Source: Subtercola frigoramans (GTDB lineage: Bacteria; Actinomycetota; Actinomycetes; Actinomycetales; Microbacteriaceae). From it: DNA of 64,000 bases. Each line of letters opens with the position of its first letter. The stretch's first letter is position 1. The stretch spans positions 682,001 to 746,000 of the forward strand of contig NZ_JAFBBU010000001.1 in assembly GCF_016907385.1 (NCBI RefSeq). The letters are read 5' to 3'. Shown piece by piece: positions 25,720 to 35,367 of the stretch. Under the pieces are notes generated by a model. The model had not been told where the DNA came from. It made no database searches and was given only the letters and a program-made list of their open reading frames with translations. The translations under genes were made by a program, and so were the position numbers.

Positions 25720-25746
25720 CCCTGTGGAGAGAAGTTCTCCACAGGG
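25720..25746. promoter_or_regulatory. 27-bp palindrome upstream of recQ
   Basis: CCCTGTGGAGA-GAAGT-TCTCCACAGGG is a perfect 11-bp inverted repeat located 50 bp before recQ. Each arm holds TTCTCCACA or its complement, one base off the DnaA box TTATCCACA. It may be an operator for recQ control, a DnaA-binding site pair, or an RNA hairpin. Confidence 0.55.
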
Positions 25747-25795
25747 TTGAAGTCGCAGCGGACGGCGTGTCAGGAGGGAAACCTAAACTGGACAC

Positions 25796-27715
25796 ATGAC
25801 ATTCGACCCTGCTACCCCCGCTCTTGATGACGAGGTGAGCACCGACGGTGTCAGTGGGCCCATGCAGGCAGGCCCCGGGGGCGCAGACCCAGCGCGCCAG
25901 CTGCTCAAGAGGGTGTTCGGTTACGACGACTTCCGCGGCGACCAGGCCGCTGTCATCAGCCATGTGGCCGCGGGCGGTGACGCCGTTGTGCTGATGCCGA
26001 CCGGCGGCGGCAAGTCCCTCTGCTACCAGATCCCTGCGCTTCTGCGCGACGGCACCGGGGTCGTGATCTCGCCCCTCATCGCTCTCATGCAAGACCAGGT
26101 CGATGCCTTGCTGGCGGTCGGAGTGAGGGCAGCATTCCTGAACTCCACGCAAGACGCTGTCGAGCGGGATCGTGTTGAGAGTGCCTACCTCGCCGGAGAA
26201 CTCGACCTCCTCTACGTTGCTCCGGAACGGCTCTCCTCCGAGAGTACGAAGCGGTTTCTCGACAACGGGAGAATCGCACTCTTCGCGATCGACGAAGCAC
26301 ACTGCGTGTCCCAGTGGGGGCATGACTTCAGGCCTGATTACTTGAGCCTCTCCGACCTCGCTGACCGATGGCCCGATGTTCCGCGGGTCGCCCTGACGGC
26401 GACGGCGACGGCTGCGACCCATACCGAGATCACGCAGAGACTGAAGCTCGGCGACGCGCGGCACTATGTTGCGAGTTTCGACCGGCCGAACATCCGGTAT
26501 CGCATCGAAGGTAAGGGCGAGGTGCGGCAGCAGCTTCTCTCGTTGATCCGTCGCGAGCACGACGGTGACGCGGGCATCGTCTACTGCCTCTCACGCAAGA
26601 CCGTCGAGCAGACGGCTCAATTCCTTGCTGCAAACGGGGTCAATGCGCTGCCGTACCACGCGGGGCTGGAGAGCGGCCTGCGCTCCCGCACCCAGGCACG
26701 ATTCCTGCGCGAAGACGGCGTGGTCATCGTGGCGACGATCGCCTTCGGTATGGGTATCGACAAGCCTGATGTGAGGTTCGTCGCGCACATCGACCTGCCG
26801 AAATCGGTGGAGGGCTACTACCAGGAGACGGGCCGGGCCGGTCGCGACGGCCAACCCTCCACCGCTTGGCTGGCCTACGGACTGCAAGACGTGGTGCAGC
26901 AGCGCAGAATGATCGAGCAGTCTCCGGGCGATCTCGCTCACCGCCGCAAACTGTCCTCGCACCTCGACGCCATGCTCGCGCTCTGCGAGACGATCGACTG
27001 CCGGCGGGTGAATCTGCTCGGCTACTTCGGCCAGACGAGCACGCCGTGCGGCAACTGCGACACCTGCCTGGTGCCGCCCGTCTCGTGGGATGGCACGATC
27101 CCTGCCCAGAAGCTGCTCTCAACCGTGGTGCGGTTGCAGCGCGAACGCAACCAGAAGTTCGGCGCAGGGCATCTCATCGACATTCTGCGCGCGAAGAAGA
27201 CGCCTCGCGTCGATCAGTACGGGCACGATGAGCTCGCGGTCTGGGGTATCGGTTCTGAACTCTCCGGGCAGCAGTGGAGGAGTGTGGTGCGCCAATTGCT
27301 GGCAAAGGGCCTGCTTGCGGTGAACGACGACGGGTTCGGCACCCTGGTGCTCGCCCCTGCCAGTATCGACGTGCTGAGCGGGGCGATGACAGTGCCCATG
27401 CGATTGGAGCCAGACCGCGCCGCGGGTTCGTCTGGCTCAGGAACGGGCGGTTCCCGCGCGAAACAGGCCCGCTCCGTTGCTGACCTGCCAGACGACGCCA
27501 TCGCGCTGTTCGAAGCCCTGCGTGCCTGGCGGTCGACGACGGCGAAGACAATGGGTGTGCCCGCCTACGTGATCTTCCACGATGCGACACTCCGGGAGAT
27601 CGCCGTGCGGCGCCCGGCGGTCGCGGCCGACCTCGACGGAGTCGCCGGGATCGGCCAGAAGAAGCTCGACACCTTCGGCGAGGGGCTGCTCGAGGTCGTT
27701 GCGGCCACCGTCTGA
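25796..27715 (+). CDS. recQ: RecQ-family ATP-dependent DNA helicase
   Basis: 3'-5' DNA helicase of 639 residues. After a short acidic N-terminus come Walker [17 protein letters not shown], the DEAH box [17 protein letters not shown], and helicase motifs up to [10 protein letters not shown]. The zinc site (CETIDC...CGNCDTC) and the winged RQC region follow, and a C-terminal HRDC domain (about 565-639). All expected parts are present. The start ATG lacks a good ribosome site. A palindrome resembling paired DnaA boxes stands upstream. Confidence 0.93.
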   Translation: MTFDPATPALDDEVSTDGVSGPMQAGPGGADPARQLLKRVFGYDDFRGDQAAVISHVAAGGDAVVLMPTGGGKSLCYQIPALLRDGTGVVISPLIALMQDQVDALLAVGVRAAFLNSTQDAVERDRVESAYLAGELDLLYVAPERLSSESTKRFLDNGRIALFAIDEAHCVSQWGHDFRPDYLSLSDLADRWPDVPRVALTATATAATHTEITQRLKLGDARHYVASFDRPNIRYRIEGKGEVRQQLLSLIRREHDGDAGIVYCLSRKTVEQTAQFLAANGVNALPYHAGLESGLRSRTQARFLREDGVVIVATIAFGMGIDKPDVRFVAHIDLPKSVEGYYQETGRAGRDGQPSTAWLAYGLQDVVQQRRMIEQSPGDLAHRRKLSSHLDAMLALCETIDCRRVNLLGYFGQTSTPCGNCDTCLVPPVSWDGTIPAQKLLSTVVRLQRERNQKFGAGHLIDILRAKKTPRVDQYGHDELAVWGIGSELSGQQWRSVVRQLLAKGLLAVNDDGFGTLVLAPASIDVLSGAMTVPMRLEPDRAAGSSGSGTGGSRAKQARSVADLPDDAIALFEALRAWRSTTAKTMGVPAYVIFHDATLREIAVRRPAVAADLDGVAGIGQKKLDTFGEGLLEVVAATV

Positions 27716-27735
27716 TCGCATCGAACTCGCTGCGC

Positions 27736-27805
27736 CCTGCCGTCGGGTGCAGCCTGCCGTCTGGTGCAGCCGTGCCCTCTGGTGCAGCTCTGCCGTCAGG
27801 TGCGG
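27736..27805. repeat. Four degenerate 17-18 bp direct repeats after recQ
   Basis: CCTGCCGTCGGGTGCAG is followed head-to-tail by three variants (27753, 27770, 27788). They lie in the 325-bp gap between recQ and the acyl-CoA oxidase gene. The rest of the gap shows only a short GGGGC/GCCCC hairpin (27902-27918) and a possible promoter; no gene is supported there. Confidence 0.7.
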
Positions 27806-27930
27806 CCAGCGGTCGGCAGGACTGATGCGGACTTGTGCGTTCTCTGCTGTGAAGTCGCTGGTCCATTGGAGGTTCTCACAAACTGGCGAGCGTGTGACCG
27901 TGGGGCGTTTGTAGCCCCGGTACTGCCGGC

Positions 27931-27959
27931 TTGGGTGCGCATGGCGCCGCATTTACTGT
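27931..27959 (+). promoter_or_regulatory. Possible sigma-70-type promoter of the acyl-CoA oxidase-like gene
   Basis: TTGGGT, a 17-nt spacer and TACTGT (matching TAnnnT) stand 82 bp ahead of the chosen start. Support is weak because high-GC genomes yield many such matches. Confidence 0.3.
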
Positions 27960-28040
27960 TGAGGGAACGCGGCCCCTGGGGTGGATTCAACCCCCACGAC
28001 TGCGGTACCGAAACTCACTCGACAGACGAGGACACCAACG

Positions 28041-30194
28041 ATGGTCACCACTTCACCGGCTTCTGCCCCCCATGAGGCGCCGACACGACGTCCGGCATCG
28101 TCTGGTGGCGCGGCGACGAATTCGCGTGCGAAGGGGGCGTCGTCGCCAGGCGCTTTCGTCGCCAGTAGTCCGGCACCGACGGTCGATGTCGCGTTGCTGG
28201 GTGAATATCTGCTGGGCACCTGGGCCGAGGCCCGCCTCGAAGCGCGTCGGGTCACAGCGCGCCCAGAGATGCAGCGCATCGAGGGCCAGACCCTCGCCGA
28301 ACATCGCCAGAGAGTTCTCGAGCAACTCCACCTTCTCGTCGGAGAGGGCGCTGTGAACAAGGCGTTCCCCACGAGGCTCGGCGGCCAGGACGACCACGGT
28401 GGCAACATCGCGGGTTTCGAAGAACTTGTGACGGCCGACCCGTCGCTCCAGATCAAGTCCGGCGTGCAGTGGGGCCTGTTCGGGGCAGCCGTGCTGCACC
28501 TCGGAACCGAGTATCACCACAACACCTTCCTGCCCGGCATCATGAGTCTTGCTGTGCCCGGCGCCTTCGCCATGACCGAGACGGGCCACGGTTCTGACGT
28601 CGCCAGCATCGGCACGACGGCCACCTACGACCCGGAGACCCAGGAGTTCGTGCTGAACACGCCGTTCCGCGGTGCCTGGAAGGACTACCTCGGCAATGCT
28701 GCACTTCACGGCATCGCGGCAGTCGTCTTCGCCCAGCTGATCACCCAGGGCGTGAACCACGGCGTGCATGCCCTCTACGTGCCGCTGCGGGATTCTGAAG
28801 GAGCGTTCCTTGCTGGTATCGGTGGTGAAGACGACGGGCTGAAGGGCGGGCTGAACGGTATCGACAACGGGCGGCTTCATTTCGACGACGTGCGGATTCC
28901 CCGGGCGAACCTCCTCAACCGGTACGGAGACGTTTCGGCCGAGGGTGTCTACACCTCGTCGATCGCAAGCCCGGGCCGCCGGTTCTTCACTATGCTCGGC
29001 ACCCTCGTGCAGGGTCGCGTCTCGTTGGACGGGGCATCCACCGCCGCGGCGAAGATCGCCCTCAACATCGCCATCACCTACGGATGCCAGCGGCGGCAGT
29101 TCATTGCGGGCAGCGACACGAACGAAGAGGTGCTGCTCGACTACCAGAAGCACCAGAGCAGGCTTCTGCCGCTTCTGGCCACGACCTACGCGGCCAGCTT
29201 CGCCCACGAGGTGCTGCTGACCAAGTTCGACGAGGTGTTCTCCGGCAAGCACGACACAGACGTCGACCGGCAGGATCTCGAGACGCTGGCCGCCGCTCTC
29301 AAGCCGCTCTCCACGTGGCACGCCCTCGACACCCTGCAGGAGGCGCGCGAGGCCTGTGGAGGCGCGGGCTTTCTCGCCGAGAACAGGCTGACCGGCCTGC
29401 GCGCCGACCTCGACGTGTATGCCACGTTCGAGGGAGACAACCATGTGCTTCTCCAGCTCGTCGCCAAGCGCCTGCTCACCGACTTCAATCGCAAATTCGC
29501 CAAAGCCGATGCCGGCGTTATGGCCCGGTACGTCGTTGAACAGGCGGCGGATCGCGCCGTCAACGGCACCGGATTGCGGCGCCTGGCGCAGAATGTCTCC
29601 GACCGTGGCTCGGTTGCGCGTTCGGTCGGCCAGCTGCAGTCGTCGAAGGTGCAGCGCTCACTGCTGACCGATCGTGTGGAGACGATGGTGGCCGAGATCG
29701 CCACACGGCTTCGCCCTGCTGCGAAGTCTTCGAAGAAGAAGGCAGCAGACCTCTTCAACTCGAACCAGAACGCCATGATCGAGGCTGCGCGCGCCCACGC
29801 CGAGCTCCTGCAGTGGGAGGCCTTCACCGACGCGCTTGCCGGGATCGACGACGCTCCGACCAAGGCTGTTCTCACCTGGTTGCGAGACCTGTTCGGTCTC
29901 GGGCTCATTCAGAAGCACGCTGCGTGGTACCTGATCCATGGACGGCTCTCGCCGAAACGTGCTCTTGCCATCGAGGCGTACATCGACCGGCTCACACAGC
30001 GACTCCGGCCACACGCTCTGGACTTGGTGGACGCCTTCGGGTACGGTCCGGAGCACGTTCGTGCGCCGATTGCCTCCGGTGCTGAAGCTGTGCGTCAGAG
30101 TGAGGCGCGCGAGTACTATAGGGCGCTCCGCGAAAGCGGCGCTGCTCCGGTCGATGAGAAAGCCCTCTCGAAGACGAAAGCTTCGACGAACTGA
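28041..30194 (+). CDS. Acyl-CoA oxidase/dehydrogenase-like flavoprotein
   Basis: FAD protein of about 717 residues with the ACOX layout. A low-complexity N-terminus is followed by an alpha domain, a middle beta domain (AMTETGHGSDVASIGTTATYDPE, about residues 175-197), and the C-terminal oxidase repeats. The active-site region TFEGDNHVLLQLVAKRLL supplies the catalytic Glu position. It would oxidise acyl-CoA to enoyl-CoA, passing electrons to oxygen or an acceptor. The ATG at 28041 has GAGG about 8 nt upstream; an in-frame GTG at 27981 is an alternative. A convergent terminator separates it from the aquaporin gene. Confidence 0.88.
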   Translation: MVTTSPASAPHEAPTRRPASSGGAATNSRAKGASSPGAFVASSPAPTVDVALLGEYLLGTWAEARLEARRVTARPEMQRIEGQTLAEHRQRVLEQLHLLVGEGAVNKAFPTRLGGQDDHGGNIAGFEELVTADPSLQIKSGVQWGLFGAAVLHLGTEYHHNTFLPGIMSLAVPGAFAMTETGHGSDVASIGTTATYDPETQEFVLNTPFRGAWKDYLGNAALHGIAAVVFAQLITQGVNHGVHALYVPLRDSEGAFLAGIGGEDDGLKGGLNGIDNGRLHFDDVRIPRANLLNRYGDVSAEGVYTSSIASPGRRFFTMLGTLVQGRVSLDGASTAAAKIALNIAITYGCQRRQFIAGSDTNEEVLLDYQKHQSRLLPLLATTYAASFAHEVLLTKFDEVFSGKHDTDVDRQDLETLAAALKPLSTWHALDTLQEAREACGGAGFLAENRLTGLRADLDVYATFEGDNHVLLQLVAKRLLTDFNRKFAKADAGVMARYVVEQAADRAVNGTGLRRLAQNVSDRGSVARSVGQLQSSKVQRSLLTDRVETMVAEIATRLRPAAKSSKKKAADLFNSNQNAMIEAARAHAELLQWEAFTDALAGIDDAPTKAVLTWLRDLFGLGLIQKHAAWYLIHGRLSPKRALAIEAYIDRLTQRLRPHALDLVDAFGYGPEHVRAPIASGAEAVRQSEAREYYRALRESGAAPVDEKALSKTKASTN

Positions 30195-30196
30195 CA

Positions 30197-30238
30197 GCAG
30201 AGGCTTCCGTTCGGGGTCACCGACGCGGAAGCCTCTGC
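30197..30238. terminator. Bidirectional terminator-like hairpin
   Basis: GCAGAGGCTTCCG and CGGAAGCCTCTGC (13 bp, perfect) flank a 16-nt loop between the convergent acyl-CoA oxidase and aquaporin genes. Confidence 0.8.
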
Positions 30239-30260
30239 GGAATTCGTCTCCGCTATGCGA

Positions 30261-31049
30261 CTATTTCGCCGCGGACGTCTTCGTGTACTTGACCCCGTCG
30301 AAGAGCAGGCGGTAACTGAGGCCGGCAATGAGCGCGCCCACGATGGGGAAGACGATGAATACCCAGAGCTGTGCCAGCCAGTCGCCGCCACCGAAGATCG
30401 CCGTCGCAATCGACCGGGCCGGGTTGATCGACGCGTTGTCGATGGGAATCGAGATGAGCAGCAGCAGCGTGAGGGTGAACCCGATGGCGATGGGGGCGAA
30501 TCCGGCCACCGCGTGCTTGGCGTTCGTGACACCGAGGATCACGAAGAGAAACAGTGCTGTGATGATGATCTCGATGGCGATTGCAGCACCGATCCCGAAC
30601 CCGCCGGGAGAGTGCTCGCCGTACCCGTTCGAGACGAAGCCTCCTTTGACCGCCGAATCGAGGAAGCCGGCAGGCCCCGCTGAGGCGAGGGCGAAGATGG
30701 CGGTCGCCCCGAGAATCGCACCGACCAGCTGGGCGACGATGTACATGATGACGTCGCTCCAGGCGAAGCGACCCGCGGACGCCAGACCGAGGGTCACCGC
30801 GGGGTTGAAGTGACCGCCAGAGATCGGCCCGAAGGCATAGGCGCCGATCATCACGGTGAGTCCGAGAGCGACAGCGACGCCGAGAAACCCGACGCCCAGA
30901 GGGTTGGATGTGTCGCTCGACGGAAAAGCGGCCGAAAAGGTCGCTGTGCCGACGAGCCCGAAGACGAGCAGGAAGGTGCCGAAGGTTTCGGCGAGCAGGC
31001 GAGCGAGAGTCGACGGCTCAGCTGGTTCTGGTGCTTCTGGAAATGACAC
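30261..31049 (-). CDS. Aquaporin (MIP family, AqpZ-like)
   Basis: Channel of 262 residues with six TM helices and the two pore half-helices carrying HFNPAVT and INPARS. Both NPA boxes are intact. The residues nearby are those of water-selective aquaporins rather than glycerol facilitators, but selectivity is inferred. I chose the GTG at 31049, preceded by GAGGGGACC; the frame stays open 28 codons upstream with a Cys-rich stretch that has no family match. The gene is divergent from an ABC exporter. Confidence 0.88.
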   Translation of the reverse strand: MSFPEAPEPAEPSTLARLLAETFGTFLLVFGLVGTATFSAAFPSSDTSNPLGVGFLGVAVALGLTVMIGAYAFGPISGGHFNPAVTLGLASAGRFAWSDVIMYIVAQLVGAILGATAIFALASAGPAGFLDSAVKGGFVSNGYGEHSPGGFGIGAAIAIEIIITALFLFVILGVTNAKHAVAGFAPIAIGFTLTLLLLISIPIDNASINPARSIATAIFGGGDWLAQLWVFIVFPIVGALIAGLSYRLLFDGVKYTKTSAAK

Positions 31050-31113
31050 AGGGGTCCCCTCAATCGGTGTGGTTTTGTGAGAATATGCGCAGATTGCGCA
31101 ATCGTGTGTGCAC

Positions 31114-31135
31114 GTATGTGCTGAAGAAAACATAC
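31114..31135. promoter_or_regulatory. Inverted repeat in the aquaporin/ABC divergent region
   Basis: GTATGT, ten nucleotides and ACATAC form a perfect inverted repeat 65 bp upstream of the aquaporin start. A second one, GTACT-CTTCA-AGTAC, lies at 31234-31248, about 50 bp before the ABC gene. Both fit operator sites of dimeric regulators, but none is assigned. Confidence 0.35.
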
Positions 31136-31296
31136 TGGAAGTTCACAGCTCGTACCGCGGTATGACGATCGATGTTCGAATCATCGACACAAAGATCCAC
31201 CCGTGGTCGGATGCCCGGGGTGCGTCGTGTCTCGTACTCTTCAAGTACTACGGGCCATCGCCCGGAGCATCCACGCAGAAGTTCGGAGATCAGCCC

Positions 31297-32247
31297 GTGA
31301 TCGAAGCTCACTCACTCACAAAAAGGTATGGGTCGAAGACCGCCGTCGATTCGGTCAGTTTTGTCGTCCGCCCGGGACTCGTGACCGGCTTCCTCGGTCC
31401 GAACGGTGCCGGCAAGTCGACGACGATGCGCATGATCGTCGGCCTCGATCGCCCGACGGGCGGTAGCGTCACCGTCAACGGCAAGGCGTACAAAGACCAT
31501 CACGCCCCGCTGCACGAGGTGGGCGTACTCCTTGACGCCAAGGCCGTGCACCAGGGCCGCTCGGCCTACAACCACCTCCTCGCGCTGGGAGCCACCCACG
31601 GAATCGGTGCGACGCGTGTTCGCGAGGTGATCGAGATGACCGGCCTCGACACCGTGGCGAAGAAGCGGGTGGGAGGATTCTCGCTGGGCATGGGGCAGCG
31701 CCTCGGAATCGCGGCTGCGATGCTCGGCGACCCGTCGACGCTCATTCTCGACGAGCCGGTGAACGGTCTCGACCCCGAAGGCGTGATGTGGGTGCGGGAG
31801 CTGGTGCGGTTCCTCGCCTCGGAGGGCAGGACTGTGCTGCTCTCGTCGCACCTCATGAGCGAGATGGCACTGACGGCTGACCACATCATCGTGCTGGGCA
31901 AGGGGCGAGTGCTCGCCGATGCGCCGGTTGCGGAGATGATCAGCTCGTCGACCGTCTCCTCAGTGCGGGCTGTCAGCCCCCAGGCCGGAGAGATCGCCAG
32001 GTTGCTCACCTCGAACGACGTGACCATCACCAGTGTCGATGGCCAGACGCTGCAGATCGTCGGGCTGACGGCCGCTGCCGTCGGTGAAGCCGCCGCTGCG
32101 GCAGGCATCGTCCTGCACGAACTCACGCCGTTGAAGGGCTCACTCGAAGACGCCTATGTGAACCTCACCGTCGATTCCGTCGAATACCGCACCCACCCGT
32201 CGGCGCTTGCCGCTGCCGCCCTCACCGACTCGGAGGTCTCACGATGA
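31297..32247 (+). CDS. ABC transporter ATP-binding protein (BcrA-type exporter)
   Basis: ATPase of 316 residues. Walker A is GPNGAGKST, the signature FSLGMGQRLG, Walker B LILDEPVNGLD and the H-loop SSHLMSEM. The C-terminal 80 residues form the extra domain found in bacitracin- and lantibiotic-type exporters. The GTG at 31297 follows GGAG by 8 nt; the open frame upstream is intergenic. It is coupled to the permease gene by a 4-bp ATGA overlap and sits ahead of a NarL-type two-component system. Confidence 0.92.
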   Translation: MIEAHSLTKRYGSKTAVDSVSFVVRPGLVTGFLGPNGAGKSTTMRMIVGLDRPTGGSVTVNGKAYKDHHAPLHEVGVLLDAKAVHQGRSAYNHLLALGATHGIGATRVREVIEMTGLDTVAKKRVGGFSLGMGQRLGIAAAMLGDPSTLILDEPVNGLDPEGVMWVRELVRFLASEGRTVLLSSHLMSEMALTADHIIVLGKGRVLADAPVAEMISSSTVSSVRAVSPQAGEIARLLTSNDVTITSVDGQTLQIVGLTAAAVGEAAAAAGIVLHELTPLKGSLEDAYVNLTVDSVEYRTHPSALAAAALTDSEVSR

Positions 32248-33077
32248 CTGCCACCGCTCCTGCTGCACCCCGCTCCTCGCAGAAACTCGCGACGGTCCAT
32301 CTGACGGCCGGCGGTATTCTGAAGTCGGAATGGATCAAACTGACGTCGCTCCGGTCGACGATGTGGTCGTATGCCGTTCTGCTGGTCATCCAGGTCGCCA
32401 TCGGGCTGCTCATTGCGTCGGTTGCGGCTAGCGGCCAGACGGGGCCTCGCGGCCAGGGTGCGGGTCTGCTCGAATCCCCGGGCGCCGCCGCACTCGTCGC
32501 GACCGCCGGGGTCAACTTCGGGCAACTCGTGGTTTCTGTGCTCGGCGTCCTGATCATCAGCGGTGAGTATTCGACGGGCCAGATCAAGTCGAGTTTTGCC
32601 GCGGTGCCGAAGCGGCTGCCCGTGCTCTGGGCGAAGGCGGCCGTCTTCACCGTCGTGACGTTCCTGGTGTCTCTGGTGGCGATCGTGCTCACGTACTTCG
32701 TCACCTGGCCCATCCTCTCGGGGGCCGGAGTCACCTCGAATCTCTTCGACGCAGACGTCTACCTGAACCTTCTCGGCGCGGCGCTCTATCTCGCCTTGAT
32801 CGGGCTGTTCGCCCTCACGATCGGAGCGGTTCTGCGCACCACGGCCGGCGCCATTGCCGCTTCGCTCGGCCTGCTGCTGGTCGTGCCGGTCATCTTCGGC
32901 CTGATCCCCGCCGACTGGGCCAAGTCCCTCTCAGACTGGATGCCCGGCAGTGCCGGCGGCAGCCTCTTCGGGTCGGGCGGGGTGTTCGAGTGGTGGCAGG
33001 GCCTGCTGATCCTTCTGGGCTGGATCGTGGCGGTCGGCGCCGCGGCGGCCGTGCTGATGAAGCGGAGAGACGCCTGA
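32244..33077 (+). CDS. ABC transporter permease (ABC-2 type)
   Basis: Membrane subunit of 277 residues with six TM helices. The first follows an N-terminal SEWIKLTSLRSTMWSY cytoplasmic segment, and the third helix region shows the EYSTGQIKSSF motif common to these exporters. It pairs with the ATPase directly upstream. Its stop lies 26 bp before the sensor kinase start, so the four genes 31297-35312 look like one operon. Confidence 0.9.
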   Translation: MTATAPAAPRSSQKLATVHLTAGGILKSEWIKLTSLRSTMWSYAVLLVIQVAIGLLIASVAASGQTGPRGQGAGLLESPGAAALVATAGVNFGQLVVSVLGVLIISGEYSTGQIKSSFAAVPKRLPVLWAKAAVFTVVTFLVSLVAIVLTYFVTWPILSGAGVTSNLFDADVYLNLLGAALYLALIGLFALTIGAVLRTTAGAIAASLGLLLVVPVIFGLIPADWAKSLSDWMPGSAGGSLFGSGGVFEWWQGLLILLGWIVAVGAAAAVLMKRRDA

Positions 33078-33103
33078 CCCACGACCCGCAGAAGAGCGCT
33101 CTG

Positions 33104-34420
33104 GTGAATCCCGCCGGGCGCTCTTCGGCGTCGGTGGCGCCGGAACCGGATCTGAAGCTGCCCGGGCCCCCTGGGGTGTTCCGGCTCTTCTTCGGCAGGC
33201 ACATGTGGATCGTGGACTGGGCAGTCGTCGTCGTCTTCGCCTTGCCCGCGGTGATCTATCTGCCGATCAGACTGTCGGGTGCAACCGGCGAGACGCCAAG
33301 CCTGGTCGTCGGGATTCTCGCCATCGCCGGCACGGCGACCGTCGCCGTCGCTCTGCTGTTCCGTCGCACTCACCCTCTGGTGCTTGTCGCCGTTGTCGCC
33401 GTCTCCTTCTTTTTGGTGCTGCCCTCCTTCCCCGGCCTCGGCCAGTCGGCGCCACTCTTCGCCCTCTATGCGGCCGCGCTCTACGCCTCGGTGCGCGCGG
33501 CCTGGGTGTCGTTCGGTGTTCTCATCCTCTGTCTGGCTGCCGTCAGCATGGTCGCCCACAACGGTGATCTCGGGGAGGCGATCGCCGTCTCGCTGGTCTT
33601 CGGCTTCCTGATGCTCGTGGCGGTTCTTGTCGGCATCAATGTGGGCAATCGCAAACGGTATGTGGAGGCGCTGCTCGACCGAGCGGCACAGCTCGCCCGC
33701 GAGCGTGACCAACAGGCACTCCTGTCTGCGGTGACGGAACGGGCCAGGATCGCCAGGGAGATGCACGACATCGTCGCACACAGCCTGACCGTGATGGTGG
33801 CACTCGCCGACGGCGCCGGTCTCACCGTGAAGGATGACCCCGGCCGCGCCCAGGAGGTCATGCAGCAGGTCGCAGAGACGGGCCGCCAGGCGCTCGCCGA
33901 CATGCGCGTCGTTCTCGGAGTACTCGCCGATCCACGCCTCTCCACCGGAGACGCGACCCTCGCGCCCCAGCCGCGTCATGATGATCTCGAAGCCCTCGTG
34001 CAGTCCTATCGCGGCGCGGGAATGGTGGTTCACTTCACCGTGTCAGGAGCGCCCCCGCGAGATCCGGGGTTGCAGCTCACCGTGTTCCGCATCGTTCAGG
34101 AGGCGCTGACGAACTGCCTGCGATATGCCCCTGATCCGAAACACGTACTCGTTGAGCTGGCGTACGGCCCGGCCGAGCTCGTGGTCTCCGTCTTGGACGA
34201 GGGTCAAGGCTCTGCAGCCACCACCGAAGTGAAAACCGGATTCCCTGGCGTCACCACGGTGATCGGAGCCGGCCAGGGACTCGTCGGCATGCGTGAGAGG
34301 GTCGCCGCGTACGGCGGGTCCCTCGAGGCCGGCCCGACGACGGCAGGGGGCTGGCGAGTGCGGGCAACTGTTCCTGTGCGGCCATCAGGCGCACCGGCCC
34401 GGGAACACGCCGTAGTGTGA
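33104..34420 (+). CDS. Sensor histidine kinase (NarL/HisKA_3 type)
   Basis: Kinase of 438 residues. Four to five TM helices (about 38-180) are followed by the HisKA_3 dimerisation domain with ERARIAREMHDIVAHSL, where the His of EMHD is phosphorylated, and an ATP-binding domain ending GLVGMRERVAAYGGSLEAG. This is the architecture of short-loop actinobacterial kinases that act with BcrAB-like exporters. I chose the GTG at 33104; the open frame extends upstream into the permease gene. A start inside 33206 is also possible. Confidence 0.88.
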   Translation: MNPAGRSSASVAPEPDLKLPGPPGVFRLFFGRHMWIVDWAVVVVFALPAVIYLPIRLSGATGETPSLVVGILAIAGTATVAVALLFRRTHPLVLVAVVAVSFFLVLPSFPGLGQSAPLFALYAAALYASVRAAWVSFGVLILCLAAVSMVAHNGDLGEAIAVSLVFGFLMLVAVLVGINVGNRKRYVEALLDRAAQLARERDQQALLSAVTERARIAREMHDIVAHSLTVMVALADGAGLTVKDDPGRAQEVMQQVAETGRQALADMRVVLGVLADPRLSTGDATLAPQPRHDDLEALVQSYRGAGMVVHFTVSGAPPRDPGLQLTVFRIVQEALTNCLRYAPDPKHVLVELAYGPAELVVSVLDEGQGSAATTEVKTGFPGVTTVIGAGQGLVGMRERVAAYGGSLEAGPTTAGGWRVRATVPVRPSGAPAREHAVV

Positions 34421-34496
34421 GGCGCAGGTGCCAGAGAACGCAGGCGTGCTGCGGTCGTCAGTACGAGAGTGCGGTGCAGAACGAATGAGGGGCGGC

Positions 34497-35312
34497 ATGA
34501 TGGCGAACGATGCACGGCCGGTCATCCGGATCGTCCTGGTCGATGACCAGCCACTGCTTCGCCTCGGGTTTCGCCTCGTGCTCGACGCCGAACCGGGTTT
34601 CGAGGTGGTGGGTGAGGCCGAAGACGGCACTTCGGGCATCGCTGTTGCCACTGAGCTGCTGCCAGACGTCATCTTGATGGATGTGCGGATGCCCGGAATG
34701 AACGGCATCGAGGCAACGAAGGTTCTCGTGCGTGATGTCCCGTCTAGCAAGATTCTCATTCTGACGACGTTCGATCTCGATGAATACGCGTTCTCTGCAC
34801 TGCGCGCCGGCGCCAGCGGGTTCCTGGTGAAGGATGCGCGCCCGGCCGAGCTTGTGGCCGCGATTCGGGCGGTCGCCGCGGGCGATGCCGTCGTGTCGCT
34901 GCGAGTCACGAAGCAGCTGCTCGACCTGTTCGGCTCGAAGCTGCCTGTCGCAGACAGTGACGCTGGCTCGCCGGCCGAACTGCGCGCGGGTCGGGACTCA
35001 TCCCCGGAGGTCCGGGCCTCCACCGCGGGCACCGGTGTGAATGCGGGGGCCGGCGACGAGCGCCGGAGCGCAGATGCCGATGAGCTGCGTCTGCGCACAC
35101 TGACCGACAGGGAGCGGGAAGTGCTGGTGGCGATCGCCGCTGGTCTCACGAATATGGAGATCGCGGAACGGCTGACGGTCTCCGAATCGACCGTGAAGTC
35201 GCACGTCGGTCGGGTACTGGCCAAGCTCGAGGCCCGGGACCGCGTTCAGGCCGTGATTCTCGCCTACGAATTCGGCTTGGCCAACGATCCAGCTGCAGGT
35301 CATAACCCGTGA
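34497..35312 (+). CDS. NarL/FixJ-family response regulator
   Basis: Regulator of about 271 residues. The receiver domain has VLVDDQPLLR, the phospho-Asp in VILMDVRMPGMNG and the Lys in FLVKDARP. A LuxR-type helix-turn-helix (DREREVLVAIAAGLTNMEIA...STVKSHV) ends the protein. An unusually long hydrophilic linker of about 50 residues lies between them. Two adjacent ATG codons (34497 and 34500) follow GAGGGG; the longer open frame from GTG 34428 is unlikely. It is the partner of the kinase upstream. Confidence 0.9.
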   Translation: MMANDARPVIRIVLVDDQPLLRLGFRLVLDAEPGFEVVGEAEDGTSGIAVATELLPDVILMDVRMPGMNGIEATKVLVRDVPSSKILILTTFDLDEYAFSALRAGASGFLVKDARPAELVAAIRAVAAGDAVVSLRVTKQLLDLFGSKLPVADSDAGSPAELRAGRDSSPEVRASTAGTGVNAGAGDERRSADADELRLRTLTDREREVLVAIAAGLTNMEIAERLTVSESTVKSHVGRVLAKLEARDRVQAVILAYEFGLANDPAAGHNP

Positions 35313-35367
35313 TGGTGGTCGGCGCAATGCCCTTGAATTGAGGGGCGCGGGAGACGAGGCTGTAGGA

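Noticed and set aside
28053..29444. 463-codon minus-strand frame across the acyl-CoA oxidase gene
   Set aside because: It is antisense to a gene with full family motifs; the codon pattern is that of the opposite strand.
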